A stretch of 64,000 nucleotides of DNA from JAAUTG01 sp964458705 (GCA_964458705.1 CAYWKD010000007.1:1-64000), one strand, 5' to 3'. Shown: positions 8,889 to 18,475, numbered from the stretch's first letter. Numbers and translations: made by a program. Notes: a model not told the origin generated them from the letters alone.

Positions 8889-9221
8889 ATGAAGCACATA
8901 GCCTTTTTGCTGCTTATTAATGTCCTATTTGTGCTGGTTTTGCCATTGGCTGGGCAGCATGACTGCGCCGTTGCAGAGGAGCAAGAGCAAATGGCTTGTC
9001 ATAGTCATCAGACTGGCGAAGAGCAAAAAGACAATGACTGCCACTGTCCGCCATTTTGCATTTCTTGCATTGGCTGTGTGGTTGGCTTTGTTTGTCCTAT
9101 ACTCGAAAACCACGTTAAAGAAATTAATCTTTTTAATCCTACCTCCAATCCACAAATTATTCCCCAATTCTTTAACCAAGCTTACCTTGATAGTATATGG
9201 CAACCGCCAAAAAGTAGTTGA
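8889..9221 (+). CDS. Small secreted Cys/His-rich protein (DUF6660-like)
   Basis: A 110-residue protein with an N-terminal signal (MKHIAFLLLINVLFVLVLPLAG). The mature part is rich in Cys, His and acidic residues in a short span: CAVAEEQEQMACHSHQ, then DCHCPPFCISCIGC. This resembles small proteins of Bacteroidota (the DUF6660 type) that precede TonB-dependent receptors for metals. The next gene, 165 bases downstream on the same strand, is such a receptor with an HMA domain, which supports a role in periplasmic metal binding. The metal is not identified. The family name is from memory of the pattern and should be treated as probable. Confidence 0.6.
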   Translation: MKHIAFLLLINVLFVLVLPLAGQHDCAVAEEQEQMACHSHQTGEEQKDNDCHCPPFCISCIGCVVGFVCPILENHVKEINLFNPTSNPQIIPQFFNQAYLDSIWQPPKSS

Positions 9222-9385
9222 TAATAATGTATTGAAAATGGATAGTGTATGCACTAGTCCAACTTATTTTATCAACTATATTACTTATCGTTCCTGTCAA
9301 TTGAATTGATTAACAGGCTATTATTCATTTCGTTGTGTGAATAGCCTACCTACGGGTTATTGATAAGTTTAACTTATATTAAATC

Positions 9386-11947
9386 ATGAAACAAATTATT
9401 GTTTTAATTATAGCTATATTTATAGCACAAATAACTGTTGCACAGGTAGATACCATCAGCTTTGAAGTAGATGGAGTCTGCGTAATGTGCCAGTCTCGAA
9501 TTGAAAAAACAGCTTTCGAGACCAAAGGTGTGCAATTTGCTTTTTGGGATGTCGAATCCCATTTGCTTCAAGTAAAAGTAGATAAATCCAAATTTCGTGA
9601 AGATCAACTTCACAAAAATTTAGCTAAGGCAGGGCATCGTACTGAACAAATGGAAGCGGATACTGAAGCCTACAAAGCATTGCCTAACTGTTGTAAATAC
9701 GATGATCCAAATAATGTACATAAACAGGAAAAAGATCATCAAGATTCCGACCTAGAGGATGCCATCTCTGGAATGGTTTATGAAAAAAATACAAAGGGCA
9801 AACAGATTCCCCTGGTTGGAGCTACCATTCAGTGGGTAGGTGATGAAGGTGGAACTGTTACAGACGAAGAAGGTCATTTTTTGCTTGATAGAGTTGCTAG
9901 TACGGAAAAAATTATTGTAGGTTATGTAGGTTATCAAGCGGATACTATTGATATGGCTGGGGAGAGTATGGTGGCGATTATACTAACCAATAATGTCAGC
10001 CTAGATGGTGTTGAAGTAGTGTATCGAAGAAAATCAACTGAGATTTCCTTCCTCAATCCACTCAAGACGCAGATGATAGGAGAAAAAGAATTGTTAAAAG
10101 CCGCTTGTTGCAATCTCTCAGAGAGCTTTGAGACGAATCCATCAGTAGATGTTTCTTTTACAGATGCCGTGACGGGTACGCGTCAAATTGAAATGCTGGG
10201 TTTAGCTGGTCCTTATGTACAAACTATGCGTGAAAGTATGCCAGATATTCGTGGTTTGTCTAGCCTTTTTGGATTTACTTACACGCCAGGTACTTGGGTG
10301 GAAGGTATTCAGTTGAACATGGGAGCGGGTTCTGTTGCAAATGGCTTTGAGAGCATCACAGGGCAGATCAATGTGGAACTGAGAAAGCCTGAAAATTCGG
10401 ACAAACTCTATTTGAATTTGTATGCTAGTGAAATGGGACGTTTAGAAGCTAACGCCAACTTTAGTCAGCAAATAAATGAAAATTGGTCAACGGCGGTACT
10501 ACTACATGGCAAATACCAACAGGTAGAAAATGATCGAAACGAAGATGGATTCTTAGATATGCCTTTAAACAATACTTTTATCGGCTTGAATCGTTGGAAA
10601 TATAGTAGCACTAATGGTTTGCAAGCACAATTTGGCGTGAAAGCGGCTTTAATAGATCAAGTGAGTGGTCAAGAGGGTTTTGATGTTGATCATTCATCTA
10701 CGGATCAAGGTCTCTGGGGAACGAGGCTGCAAACCGAACGCATTGAGGGCTGGGCTAAAATTGGCAAAGTTTTTCCATCAAGACCTTATGCAAGTATGGG
10801 CTTTCAACTTTCAGCTGCTTACCATAATCAGGATGCTTATTTTGGTATGCGACCTTACAATGCAGAACAACTGATGCTTTATGCTAATCTGATTTATCAA
10901 GGAATCTTCAGTACTACTGATCACAAATTCAAAACAGGGCTGAGCTTTCAATATGATGATATTCAAGAAGAAGTTGGTGTAAATACGTCTGAAATTGTTG
11001 ATTTACAGAAGTTTGAACGTATGGAAAGTGTGCCAGGTGCATTCTTTGAATATACCTACACGTACTTAGATCAATTTACTGCCGTCGTTGGGCTGCGAGG
11101 TGATTATCATAATAATTATGGCTTCTTTGCCACACCACGATTGCATTTGCGTTACGCACCGACTCAAAATACAGCATTTCGCGCATCACTGGGTCGAGGG
11201 CTTCGTACTGCTAATATTTTTGCAGAAAATATTGGTTTATTTGCCTCTAACCGTCGCATTATTCTGAATGCTAACAATCAAGGCAATCCTTATGATCTCA
11301 ACGCTGAAGTTGCTTGGAATTATGGTATAAATTTCACACAGAATTTTAATTTCAATAGTCGCTCGGCTACATTGAGTTTAGATGCTTACCACACCAATTT
11401 TGACAATCAAATTGTCGTAGATTATGAAACAACACAGCAGGTAAGTTTCTATAACTTAGCAGGTGAGTCTTTCTCGAATAGCTTACAAGCACAGATAGAT
11501 GTCGAACTCATAAATCGCTGGGATGTTCGTCTGGCCTATCGCTTCAATGATGTGCAGACGGATTATGATGAAGGTAGATTACAAAAGCCTTTTGTGGCAG
11601 AGCATCGAGCATTTATCAATACAGGTTACGAAACTCAGGATCAGTGGAAGTTTGATTTTACGTTGAATTGGCAAAGTAGCAAGCGCATTCCATCCACGAA
11701 AGGCAATCCAATTGAGTTTCAGTTAGACAACGAATCACCTGATTTCTTCCTTGCCAACGCTCAAATTAGTAAAGGCTGGGGCGATACCTTCGAAATTTAT
11801 CTAGGGGGTGAAAATTTATTCAACTTCAGACAGGATAACCCTATCATCAATAGCCAGAATCCTTTTGATGATACTTTCGACAGTTCTCTCATCTGGGGAC
11901 CTATTTTTGGTAGGAATATTTATGTAGGGGCTAGGTGGAGATTGTAA
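9386..11947 (+). CDS. TonB-dependent receptor with N-terminal HMA domain
   Basis: An 853-residue outer-membrane protein. After a signal peptide ending near VAQ (residue 20), residues 23-95 form a heavy-metal-associated domain with the CxxC site at Cys32/Cys35 (DGVCVMCQSR). Next comes a His/Asp-rich linker with NCC, then a carboxypeptidase-regulatory-like domain (residues about 127-205, GATIQWVGDEGG, then GHFLLDRV), a plug domain (about 230-335) and a 22-strand-type barrel to an aromatic C-terminal strand ending ARWRL. The HMA domain suggests the receptor captures or senses a soft metal such as copper. It is preceded by a Cys/His-rich small secreted protein, giving a two-gene metal unit. TonB/ExbBD are not nearby. 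Confidence 0.9.
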   Translation: MKQIIVLIIAIFIAQITVAQVDTISFEVDGVCVMCQSRIEKTAFETKGVQFAFWDVESHLLQVKVDKSKFREDQLHKNLAKAGHRTEQMEADTEAYKALPNCCKYDDPNNVHKQEKDHQDSDLEDAISGMVYEKNTKGKQIPLVGATIQWVGDEGGTVTDEEGHFLLDRVASTEKIIVGYVGYQADTIDMAGESMVAIILTNNVSLDGVEVVYRRKSTEISFLNPLKTQMIGEKELLKAACCNLSESFETNPSVDVSFTDAVTGTRQIEMLGLAGPYVQTMRESMPDIRGLSSLFGFTYTPGTWVEGIQLNMGAGSVANGFESITGQINVELRKPENSDKLYLNLYASEMGRLEANANFSQQINENWSTAVLLHGKYQQVENDRNEDGFLDMPLNNTFIGLNRWKYSSTNGLQAQFGVKAALIDQVSGQEGFDVDHSSTDQGLWGTRLQTERIEGWAKIGKVFPSRPYASMGFQLSAAYHNQDAYFGMRPYNAEQLMLYANLIYQGIFSTTDHKFKTGLSFQYDDIQEEVGVNTSEIVDLQKFERMESVPGAFFEYTYTYLDQFTAVVGLRGDYHNNYGFFATPRLHLRYAPTQNTAFRASLGRGLRTANIFAENIGLFASNRRIILNANNQGNPYDLNAEVAWNYGINFTQNFNFNSRSATLSLDAYHTNFDNQIVVDYETTQQVSFYNLAGESFSNSLQAQIDVELINRWDVRLAYRFNDVQTDYDEGRLQKPFVAEHRAFINTGYETQDQWKFDFTLNWQSSKRIPSTKGNPIEFQLDNESPDFFLANAQISKGWGDTFEIYLGGENLFNFRQDNPIINSQNPFDDTFDSSLIWGPIFGRNIYVGARWRL

Positions 11948-11978
11948 TTACAAACAGGAAAAGTAATATTTGAAAAGT

Positions 11979-12016
11979 AACTGCTCGCTACGACTTTGGT
12001 TTGTAGGCGAGCAGTT
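11979..12016. terminator. Bidirectional terminator-like hairpin between convergent genes
   Basis: AACTGCTCGCTAC (11979-11991) pairs with GTAGGCGAGCAGTT (12003-12016) with one bulged G at 12007 and an 11-base loop. It lies between the TonB receptor and the penicillin acylase gene, which converge. T tracts are weak on both sides. Confidence 0.55.
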
Positions 12017-12029
12017 GCTTCTTAAAGAC

Positions 12030-14207
12030 TTATGATCCTGGATGATAAGTCCTTTTGGCTCTTTTTTCCACATCTTCTTTATAGTAAGCCACCTCCTTAA
12101 ACTGCATATTGAGATATGGTTCAACTTGGTCGTAAAAGTGTGGTGAGTCAGGATTTCCGCTTTGTCCACCCACGAGTATGCTTTTTGCTTTTACCTTGTC
12201 TCCAAATTCGACGGCAGCTACAAAACTATTGCCTCTTGTGCCATATATTTTTTTGACATTGTGCTGCCCTCTCATACCATAAGCAGCCAATGCGCCCCAA
12301 AGCCCAGAAGCCAAGCCAACTGGTTCACTAGCTTTGTTGTCATCAAAAGTAGATTGAATAGCACCATCCAAACGTTGAAAGCGGTTGACTGCTCCCCAAG
12401 TCATATTCCAAGTGCCAAAATCTTCTTCTAGCTGTGTTAGGGTATTTTGAAAAAGTTGTAGTCGTTCCTCCACTGAAGCATCTGTTCCAAAATAAATGAT
12501 TTTATCCATGTAATTCATATCTCTTGGTGCTTTACCATTTTGCAGACATTGCATGCCGTAGAAATGAGCAAGCGTCATTGCTACGGAATTAGCATCTGTC
12601 CTAAAATCCCAGTCGCTTAGTACTTCAATTGCTGCTGTTAACTTACTTGATGGACTGGTTTTGTAGGCAGCCAATAAGCCGGGTATTAGTACTTCAAAAG
12701 CAGGCAGAAATGGATCGTGAGCCAATTGGATTAAGCTATCAAGTGTCATATCGGCATTCAGATTTTCGAGTAGTTCAATTGCATGAATACTTCTAAAATT
12801 TTCTTGATTGCGCGACATGTAATAGGGGTAGTCCTCTAGTTTAGGGCTATATTCCGCAGCAGAAGTAAAAGGTGTAGAGTTGCAATTTTGAATCCATCCA
12901 TTTTCAGGATTTAAAACAACAATACACTCTTCCACTTCATGCAATCCTTGCCAATCCGTATTAGGGTTCGTTCCATCTACTGGTTTAGCATAATCAAAAT
13001 TGATGTCTCTTACGGGAATGAAATTACCGTGGTAGTAGGCGATATTGCCATCAGCATCGGCATAAACAGTATTATTAGAGGAATTAGTACGCATATTCAT
13101 CATGGCGCTAAACGATTCGTGACCGTCCTGTTTTGTTCGGATGTAAGATTGGATTAATGCCTCTACCGGCTTCCACATTAGAGCCGTTGCTACCCACTGG
13201 TCTCCTATTTTGTGTGTTATAGGACCGTGATGCGTTCTAAAAATGGGAAATGCTTTTTCTTTTATTTCATTTCCGTCTTTGTATTTTAGCGTAACTTTTT
13301 GCTGTTCTATTTTTCGCTGCTCTTCACCGTATTGATAAAAATATTGGTTGTCCTTTTTTTCGACTTTCTCCAAGAATTCATCAATGACATCGGCATAAGT
13401 TGAGGTGTGCATCCAACCCGTTTTTTCATTAAAACCTTGATAAATGAAGAACTGTCCCCAAGTAGATGCACCGTAAGCGTTGAGCCCTTCTTCGCTTACT
13501 ACGTGTGATTCTCCGCGAAAGTAGAATGAGGTATGCGGATTGATGAGTAGCATTGCATTGCCAGAAGCAGTCCATTTGCCAGCTAAAGCTATGCCATTTG
13601 AGCCTTGTGGTTCTTCGTATTTTTTAGATGAAATTCTTGGTGTCTCTATATTAGTGGATAAAAAATCGGCTTGCTCGTAGAAAGCCTTTATTTTTTCAGT
13701 GGAAACACGTTCAATGTCTCCCCCGATAGAACCTTCGCTGAAATACATTGGCATCCACGGCTCAAAGTGAGTGAATAAAGCGGGCTTTACTTCTGGATGA
13801 GTATGTAAATAATAGTTGATACCATCAGCGAAAGCAATGCAGAGTTCTTGTAGCCATTTGGGTGCTTGCCTGAAATTTTGAATAGCCTCCGCTTTGGTCA
13901 TAAATAGCTTGGCTCTTAGGTCGCTATACAAAGCCGATTCACCCTCTACTTCTGCAAGTCTTCCTATTGCCCAGATGTAGTTGCGTTCCACTCGTTTGAA
14001 GTCGTCTTCACATTGTGCGTACAACATTCCAAAGACGGCATCCGCATCTGTTTTTCCATAAATATGTGGCACACCAAAATCATCTCTTATGATTGTAGTA
14101 TTGGCAGCGTGCTTCTCCCAGCGAGCTAGTGCCCGATCTACTCCTGTAGTCGTTCTACAAGAAGTTGTTAGTAAAAATACGAATAGGATGAAATGAAACA
14201 ATTTCAT
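12030..14207 (-). CDS. Penicillin acylase family (Ntn hydrolase) lipoprotein
   Basis: A 725-residue member of the penicillin/AHL acylase family, which hydrolyses amide bonds after autocatalytic cleavage into two chains. It starts with a signal and lipobox-like LLTTSC. The alpha-chain carries the family opening IIRDDFGVPHIYGKTDADAVFGMLYAQCEDDF. The predicted nucleophile is Ser203 in EEPQGSNGIAL, at the G-S-N autoprocessing site, followed by the beta-chain motif LLINPHTSF. The substrate (beta-lactam, acyl-homoserine lactone, or other amide) cannot be read from the sequence. The length is typical of the family. It sits at the end of a minus-strand series after msrB, separated by 113 bases. Confidence 0.9.
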   Translation of the reverse strand: MKLFHFILFVFLLTTSCRTTTGVDRALARWEKHAANTTIIRDDFGVPHIYGKTDADAVFGMLYAQCEDDFKRVERNYIWAIGRLAEVEGESALYSDLRAKLFMTKAEAIQNFRQAPKWLQELCIAFADGINYYLHTHPEVKPALFTHFEPWMPMYFSEGSIGGDIERVSTEKIKAFYEQADFLSTNIETPRISSKKYEEPQGSNGIALAGKWTASGNAMLLINPHTSFYFRGESHVVSEEGLNAYGASTWGQFFIYQGFNEKTGWMHTSTYADVIDEFLEKVEKKDNQYFYQYGEEQRKIEQQKVTLKYKDGNEIKEKAFPIFRTHHGPITHKIGDQWVATALMWKPVEALIQSYIRTKQDGHESFSAMMNMRTNSSNNTVYADADGNIAYYHGNFIPVRDINFDYAKPVDGTNPNTDWQGLHEVEECIVVLNPENGWIQNCNSTPFTSAAEYSPKLEDYPYYMSRNQENFRSIHAIELLENLNADMTLDSLIQLAHDPFLPAFEVLIPGLLAAYKTSPSSKLTAAIEVLSDWDFRTDANSVAMTLAHFYGMQCLQNGKAPRDMNYMDKIIYFGTDASVEERLQLFQNTLTQLEEDFGTWNMTWGAVNRFQRLDGAIQSTFDDNKASEPVGLASGLWGALAAYGMRGQHNVKKIYGTRGNSFVAAVEFGDKVKAKSILVGGQSGNPDSPHFYDQVEPYLNMQFKEVAYYKEDVEKRAKRTYHPGS

Positions 14208-14320
14208 AAAACTTGCTTTTTCGTAAAGCTATAATTTTTTTCAGAAATTGTTGTAATTGTTCAGTACATACTATTGCCACCTGATTGTGTAGAAGGCGAA
14301 ACTCATTCTAAAAGTCATTT

Positions 14321-14779
14321 TTATTCTGCAACTTCTTCTTTTACTTTTTTCAAAGCAATAGCGTTGATGCAATAGCGCAGACCACTTGGCGGCGGACCAT
14401 CCTGAAAAACGTGACCTAAGTGAGCACCGCAGGTGTTGCAGACTGTTTCGATGCGGTACATACCGAACCCCACATCTTTATGATAAGCAATGGCATTATC
14501 TTTGACTGGTTGCGTGAACGATGGCCAGCCAGTACCACTTTGATATTTTTCTGCTGAGTCAAAAAGTACGGTATCGCAACAAATGCAAGCGTATTTGCCG
14601 GGCTGGAATAGGTTGCATAGATCAGAACTATGTGGACGCTCTGTGCCTTTTTTTCGTGTGATGCGGTATTCTTCTGGCGTAAGTTGTTCTTTCCAGTCTT
14701 CCTCTGTTTTTTCTACTTTATGATCTGGTTCAAGGTTGCCTTTATTTGCAAAATTGAGTACATCTAGCCATCTCAGCAT
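14321..14779 (-). CDS. msrB: Peptide-methionine (R)-S-oxide reductase MsrB
   Basis: A 152-residue protein that reduces the R epimer of methionine sulfoxide in proteins. It has both zinc-binding Cys pairs (YACICCDTVLF and VCNTCGAHLGHVF), the substrate motif SGTGWPSF and the catalytic cysteine in LRYCINAIAL near residue 134. The N-terminal 30 residues are an extension seen in many Bacteroidota MsrB proteins. There is no signal peptide, so it acts in the cytoplasm. A thioredoxin-like redoxin gene and trxB lie upstream on the same strand, which fits the need for thioredoxin-derived electrons. Confidence 0.95.
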   Translation of the reverse strand: MLRWLDVLNFANKGNLEPDHKVEKTEEDWKEQLTPEEYRITRKKGTERPHSSDLCNLFQPGKYACICCDTVLFDSAEKYQSGTGWPSFTQPVKDNAIAYHKDVGFGMYRIETVCNTCGAHLGHVFQDGPPPSGLRYCINAIALKKVKEEVAE

Positions 14780-14879
14780 GGTATATTAATTTTTATTTAA
14801 AGTCAAATAATAACTTATTTCATGTCAAGACCTTATTGATAGTTCAATAGTCTTTTAATAACACTGCGTGTTTTATTGA

Positions 14880-15413
14880 TTAATCATTTGTTGCTTGGAG
14901 CAGTTCCGTAATCTTTAGATCCAGTCTAAGCAGGGCATTATTCACGGCTGAGCCAAAAATAGAGTACACCACTTTACCATTTTTGTTCACAAAAATCCAG
15001 TGTGGCGTTCCGCCAGCACCATAATCTAAATAGGTTGTATCAAAATTTTTGTCCTTATAGAATGGAAAACGTATATACAATTTTGATTTAGCTTGCTTGA
15101 ATTGTTCTAACTTAAATTCGATACTCTCGAAATTAGTATGAATACCTAGTACATTTAACTGATCGCTGTGTTCATACACCATCCTGTTGGCGAAAGGGAT
15201 CGCTCTGCCAATACAGCCTGGACAACCTAAACTGAAAAATAAAATTAGGAGCGGTTTGCCCAAAAAGTCTTCTTTTTTTGGAACGGGATCATCAAAAATG
15301 CTTTCTAAAGACCAGTTGGGCAAGGGTTGGTCTAATGATAATAAACTCAAACCTAATCGGTTAGTGCTTGTACTGATGCTGCAATGATCTGTTTTTGACG
15401 ATAAGTGCTCCAT
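14880..15413 (-). CDS. Redoxin / AhpC-TSA type thioredoxin-like protein
   Basis: A 177-residue protein with a thioredoxin fold. The active-site motif is CPGC (Cys64/Cys67) in LLILFFSLGCPGCIGRA, followed by a peroxiredoxin/TlpA-like middle and the cis-proline region GGTPHWIFVNKNGKV. There is no clear signal peptide; the N-terminal 30 residues are polar, so a cytoplasmic location is likely. It could be a thiol reductase or peroxidase; one resolving cysteine in CxxC favours a TlpA-like oxidoreductase. It is 50 bases downstream of the lectin gene and 100 upstream of msrB. Confidence 0.75.
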   Translation of the reverse strand: MEHLSSKTDHCSISTSTNRLGLSLLSLDQPLPNWSLESIFDDPVPKKEDFLGKPLLILFFSLGCPGCIGRAIPFANRMVYEHSDQLNVLGIHTNFESIEFKLEQFKQAKSKLYIRFPFYKDKNFDTTYLDYGAGGTPHWIFVNKNGKVVYSIFGSAVNNALLRLDLKITELLQATND

Positions 15414-15463
15414 AATTATTCGTAAAGTCTATATTGGGGGTAAGAAATTGCCATTTAGAACAG

Positions 15464-16234
15464 CTACTCCTTTTTTATAGTTGCAATGGTAGTGGTTGTA
15501 TCTATTACACCAGGGTTTGGTCGGAGTAGGGGAGGAGCAGCCTCTGTAAATAGTAGTTTTTTAATACAAATATCTTGATCGTTACTCAGTCGGCCCGTAG
15601 CAGCTGTTACTCCCCAGTAAACTACGGAGTTACCCCCAAATATTTGATTGACTAAATCTGCTTCGTAAGTCGTTAAGAGGGTTTCATCTAAGTAAATTTC
15701 AAGTTGCTGTACTTCTGGACTCCAAGTTATTTTTAATGGATGAGGTCGGCAGTCTTCTAAATTGGGTAATTCAATTGGTTTTAGCGCAGAATAGCCATGA
15801 TGGGTACGCCCATTTTGCATAATGGCAAAATGATCTTCTTCAGGATCATATAGATGGTAATTTTGATAGGTGTCAAATTCCAAACCTAGCGAAGGCACTA
15901 ATCCACCAAAACCCATACTTTCTCCCCAGCCTCCTGTGGCTAAAGTAGGATGAAATACAAAGACAATTCCATCTGCACCTTCTTGATCTTTGCAGCCAAG
16001 CACTAGGCAGACTTGCATTTCAAAGGGAGCATTCAGGTCAATTGGTTTCTTGTACCAGGCAGAACCTCTCGCATATTGAAGATCGGGTACTAATCTGATA
16101 CACTGTTCGTCTAATTGTTGAGCGTTTCCACCCAATAGGAAATTATTTATGTCCAATTGTGCATAGGTAGAGGTAGAAACTAAAGAGCAGTAAAGAGTGG
16201 TGAATACGAAAAGAAGAGAACGTACCATTTCCAA
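15464..16234 (-). CDS. Secreted legume (L-type) lectin-like protein
   Basis: A 256-residue exported protein with a signal peptide ending near STYAQ. Residues about 25-235 form an L-type lectin domain: it opens NNFLLGGNAQQL, has the conserved GADGIVFVFHP strand, then GLEFDTYQN (metal-loop Asp and Asn), and ends with a WGVTAATG strand. This beta-sandwich binds carbohydrates; in Bacteroidota it is usually part of large T9SS adhesins with a sorting tail. Here no CTD follows: after the lectin only about 25 residues remain. It is therefore probably a soluble periplasmic or released lectin. Confidence 0.8.
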   Translation of the reverse strand: MEMVRSLLFVFTTLYCSLVSTSTYAQLDINNFLLGGNAQQLDEQCIRLVPDLQYARGSAWYKKPIDLNAPFEMQVCLVLGCKDQEGADGIVFVFHPTLATGGWGESMGFGGLVPSLGLEFDTYQNYHLYDPEEDHFAIMQNGRTHHGYSALKPIELPNLEDCRPHPLKITWSPEVQQLEIYLDETLLTTYEADLVNQIFGGNSVVYWGVTAATGRLSNDQDICIKKLLFTEAAPPLLRPNPGVIDTTTTIATIKKE

Positions 16235-16288
16235 TTGTTTTATTCTATCAACTGAAAATTAGTTATTTGGTTGTAATTTTATAGCAAT

Positions 16289-16323
16289 AATGGACAGACA
16301 ATTTTGAAAATCGCCTGTCCATT
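16289..16323 (-). terminator. Possible terminator downstream of trxB
   Basis: AATGGACAG (16289-16297) pairs with CTGTCCATT (16315-16323); inside, ATTTT and AAAAT can extend the stem. It lies 26 bases after the trxB stop in the direction of transcription. The T tract is weak. Confidence 0.45.
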
Positions 16324-16348
16324 GTAACAGTTGAGTGAGTATAACTCA

Positions 16349-17320
16349 TTAGTTATAAGTAGGTGTCATTACTTCTTCGATGACATCTTGCTCTGCCAAG
16401 TAGCGTTCTGCTTCGAGCGCTGCCATACAGCCTGTACCTGCTGCGGTTACTGCTTGGCGGTATATTTTATCTTGTGCATCACCACTTGCAAAAACACCCT
16501 CTATATTGGTCTTAGTAGAATCAGGCTTTGTAATGATATAGCCTGATTCATCCATATCCAGCCATCCTTTAAAAATGTCAGTGCTAGGTTTATGACCAAT
16601 AGCTACAAAGAAACCTTTTATAGGTAGCGTGCTTATTTCTTTCGTAATGTTATTTATTACTTTCACGCCTTCTACTTCTTGCTCTCCCAGTACTTCAACG
16701 GTTTCTGTGTTCCAGTGAATTTCAATATTGGGAGATTTTTTAACACGGTTTTGCATGATCTTAGAGGCACGCATTTCATCACGGCGCACAATTAGATGTA
16801 CTTTTGGGGATAGTTTGGATAGATAAAGTGCCTCTTCGGCAGCAGTATCGCCTCCACCCACAACAGCTAATTCCATGCCTTTGAAAAAGAAACCATCACA
16901 AACGGCACAGGCGGATACGCCGCGATTAGTCAATCTTTTTTCTGATTCTAAGCCTAGCCATTTAGCACTAGCTCCTGTTGCAATTACGATGCTATTTGCG
17001 TGGATCTCTTTGCCATCGTCGCTCCAGACTCGGTGAACAGGTCCAGTAAAATCTACTTTTTCGATTAAGCTATATCTGACATCTGTGCCAAAACGCTCTG
17101 CCTGCTTTCTAAAATCTTCCATCATTTGAGGACCAACGATTCCATCAGGATAGCCAGGATAATTTTCTACGTCAGTAGTTGTAATCAACTGCCCCCCAAT
17201 TTCGCTACCCGTATATAGCACTGGCTCTAAATTTGCTCTTGAAGCGTAAATTGCTGCAGTGTATCCCGCAGGCCCTGATCCAATAATTAGGCATTTTACA
17301 TGCTCAACACCGTTCTTCAT
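16349..17320 (-). CDS. trxB: Thioredoxin-disulfide reductase TrxB
   Basis: A 323-residue low-molecular-weight thioredoxin reductase that transfers electrons from NADPH through FAD to thioredoxin. The FAD-binding loop is GSGPAGYTAAIYASR near the N terminus, the redox-active motif is CAVC in GVSACAVCDGFF (about residues 138-141), the NADPH-binding loop is VVGGGDTAAEEAL, and the C-terminal FAD motif is GVFASGDAQD. All key residues are present and the length is usual. The C terminus has a short extension (VIEEVMTPTYN). Redoxin and msrB follow on the same strand, making a thiol-redox neighbourhood. Confidence 0.95.
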   Translation of the reverse strand: MKNGVEHVKCLIIGSGPAGYTAAIYASRANLEPVLYTGSEIGGQLITTTDVENYPGYPDGIVGPQMMEDFRKQAERFGTDVRYSLIEKVDFTGPVHRVWSDDGKEIHANSIVIATGASAKWLGLESEKRLTNRGVSACAVCDGFFFKGMELAVVGGGDTAAEEALYLSKLSPKVHLIVRRDEMRASKIMQNRVKKSPNIEIHWNTETVEVLGEQEVEGVKVINNITKEISTLPIKGFFVAIGHKPSTDIFKGWLDMDESGYIITKPDSTKTNIEGVFASGDAQDKIYRQAVTAAGTGCMAALEAERYLAEQDVIEEVMTPTYN

Positions 17321-17548
17321 ATCTGTTCTATTGTGATAATTAATTCTAGTAATAAAATGAGTTTACTCAGTTGTTGGTTCATCAATTCGTAGGTAAACCT
17401 TATAAATTCAACTCTTATCTTATTTAGAAACACATGAGTACAAAAATGGATTTATCGCACAGCTGACACATGAAGATTTTTTCATGCGTCAACGTTTACA
17501 GTTGTGGATTTGTGATGGTAGATTTGTTCCTGCATTTTAACTACTCGT

Positions 17549-18475
17549 TCACTTTTTTTCTAAGAAAATTTCTGCCATCATACACCTTGTGCTCCCACCT
17601 CCAAATTTCTCTATGGTGTAAATTGGGCTGTAAAGCGGTTCTGTATGAGTTCTAATACGTGCTTTTTGTATGTCGCTCAAGGATTGGTAGGCTTGCTCGG
17701 ACATCACTAAATAGGTATCGCCCCATTTGTTTTGTACTTGAAGCATATTTCCTGCAAAAGCATTCATTTGAGCTAGACTAATTTCAATGATCTCTTTGCT
17801 GGTATCGGTTAATGCTTTATGGACTTTCGCCCATTCCTTTTTGTCTTTTATGCTATCTAAACACGCAATAGCAAAAGTTTTGCCAATGCTCATCATGACA
17901 TTAGTGTGATAAATTGGATGTTCACTTTCATCTACTGCATCAAAGAAAATAGGTTGATAGCCAAAGCGTTTGCAGAAAGCATAGAAGAGAATTTCATCTG
18001 TGCGGTCACTTTTACAAGCATAAGCAATTTTATTTGGGCGATCTAATATTAAACTGCCCGTGCCTTCCAAAATTTGACCACTATCCTCGTACTGTTCAAA
18101 ATGAATTCTTTCCGTAAAGACAAAGGCTTCTCTGAGTCCTTCAATGATTTCTTCTCTTCTCTCCAATCGGCGCATAGGAGCAAGCATCGGATAGGTAGTG
18201 ATTTTACCGTCAGCGTGAGTAGATATCCAATTGTTAGGGAATACGGCATCATACTTTTTGGGTAAAGCAGTATCTTGTACGACAATTACATGAATGCCTT
18301 CTTGCTGCAATCGCTGAACAAACTGGTCGAACTCCTGTAAGGCTAAGAGCTGAATTTCCACTCCTTTCAGATCTGTATCAGCTTCCTGAAAAGCATTGCT
18401 TTCTGCTGTTTGAGGGTTAAACCCAAAATGTGCTGGACGCACCATCATTATTGTGTCTGTAATTTGTTGTTCCAT
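17549..18475 (-). CDS. ctlX: Citrulline utilization hydrolase CtlX-like (amidinotransferase family)
   Basis: A 308-residue member of the guanidino-modifying (amidinotransferase/arginine deiminase) superfamily. It starts MVRPAHFGFNPQTAESN, the hallmark of the CtlX group, contains the acidic region EGTGSLILDR, the catalytic His in HTNVMMSIG and the nucleophilic Cys near the end in GGGSTRCMMAEIF. CtlX was named for citrulline breakdown; the substrate in Bacteroidota has not been read from sequence. Single gene, no arginine or citrulline pathway genes adjacent. Confidence 0.85.
   Translation of the reverse strand: MEQQITDTIMMVRPAHFGFNPQTAESNAFQEADTDLKGVEIQLLALQEFDQFVQRLQQEGIHVIVVQDTALPKKYDAVFPNNWISTHADGKITTYPMLAPMRRLERREEIIEGLREAFVFTERIHFEQYEDSGQILEGTGSLILDRPNKIAYACKSDRTDEILFYAFCKRFGYQPIFFDAVDESEHPIYHTNVMMSIGKTFAIACLDSIKDKKEWAKVHKALTDTSKEIIEISLAQMNAFAGNMLQVQNKWGDTYLVMSEQAYQSLSDIQKARIRTHTEPLYSPIYTIEKFGGGSTRCMMAEIFLEKK

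Noticed and set aside
8920..9309. A 129-codon plus-strand frame overlapping the Cys/His-rich gene
   Set aside because: It is in another frame of 8889-9221, whose signal peptide and Cys/His content are convincing. The overlapping frame has none of these.
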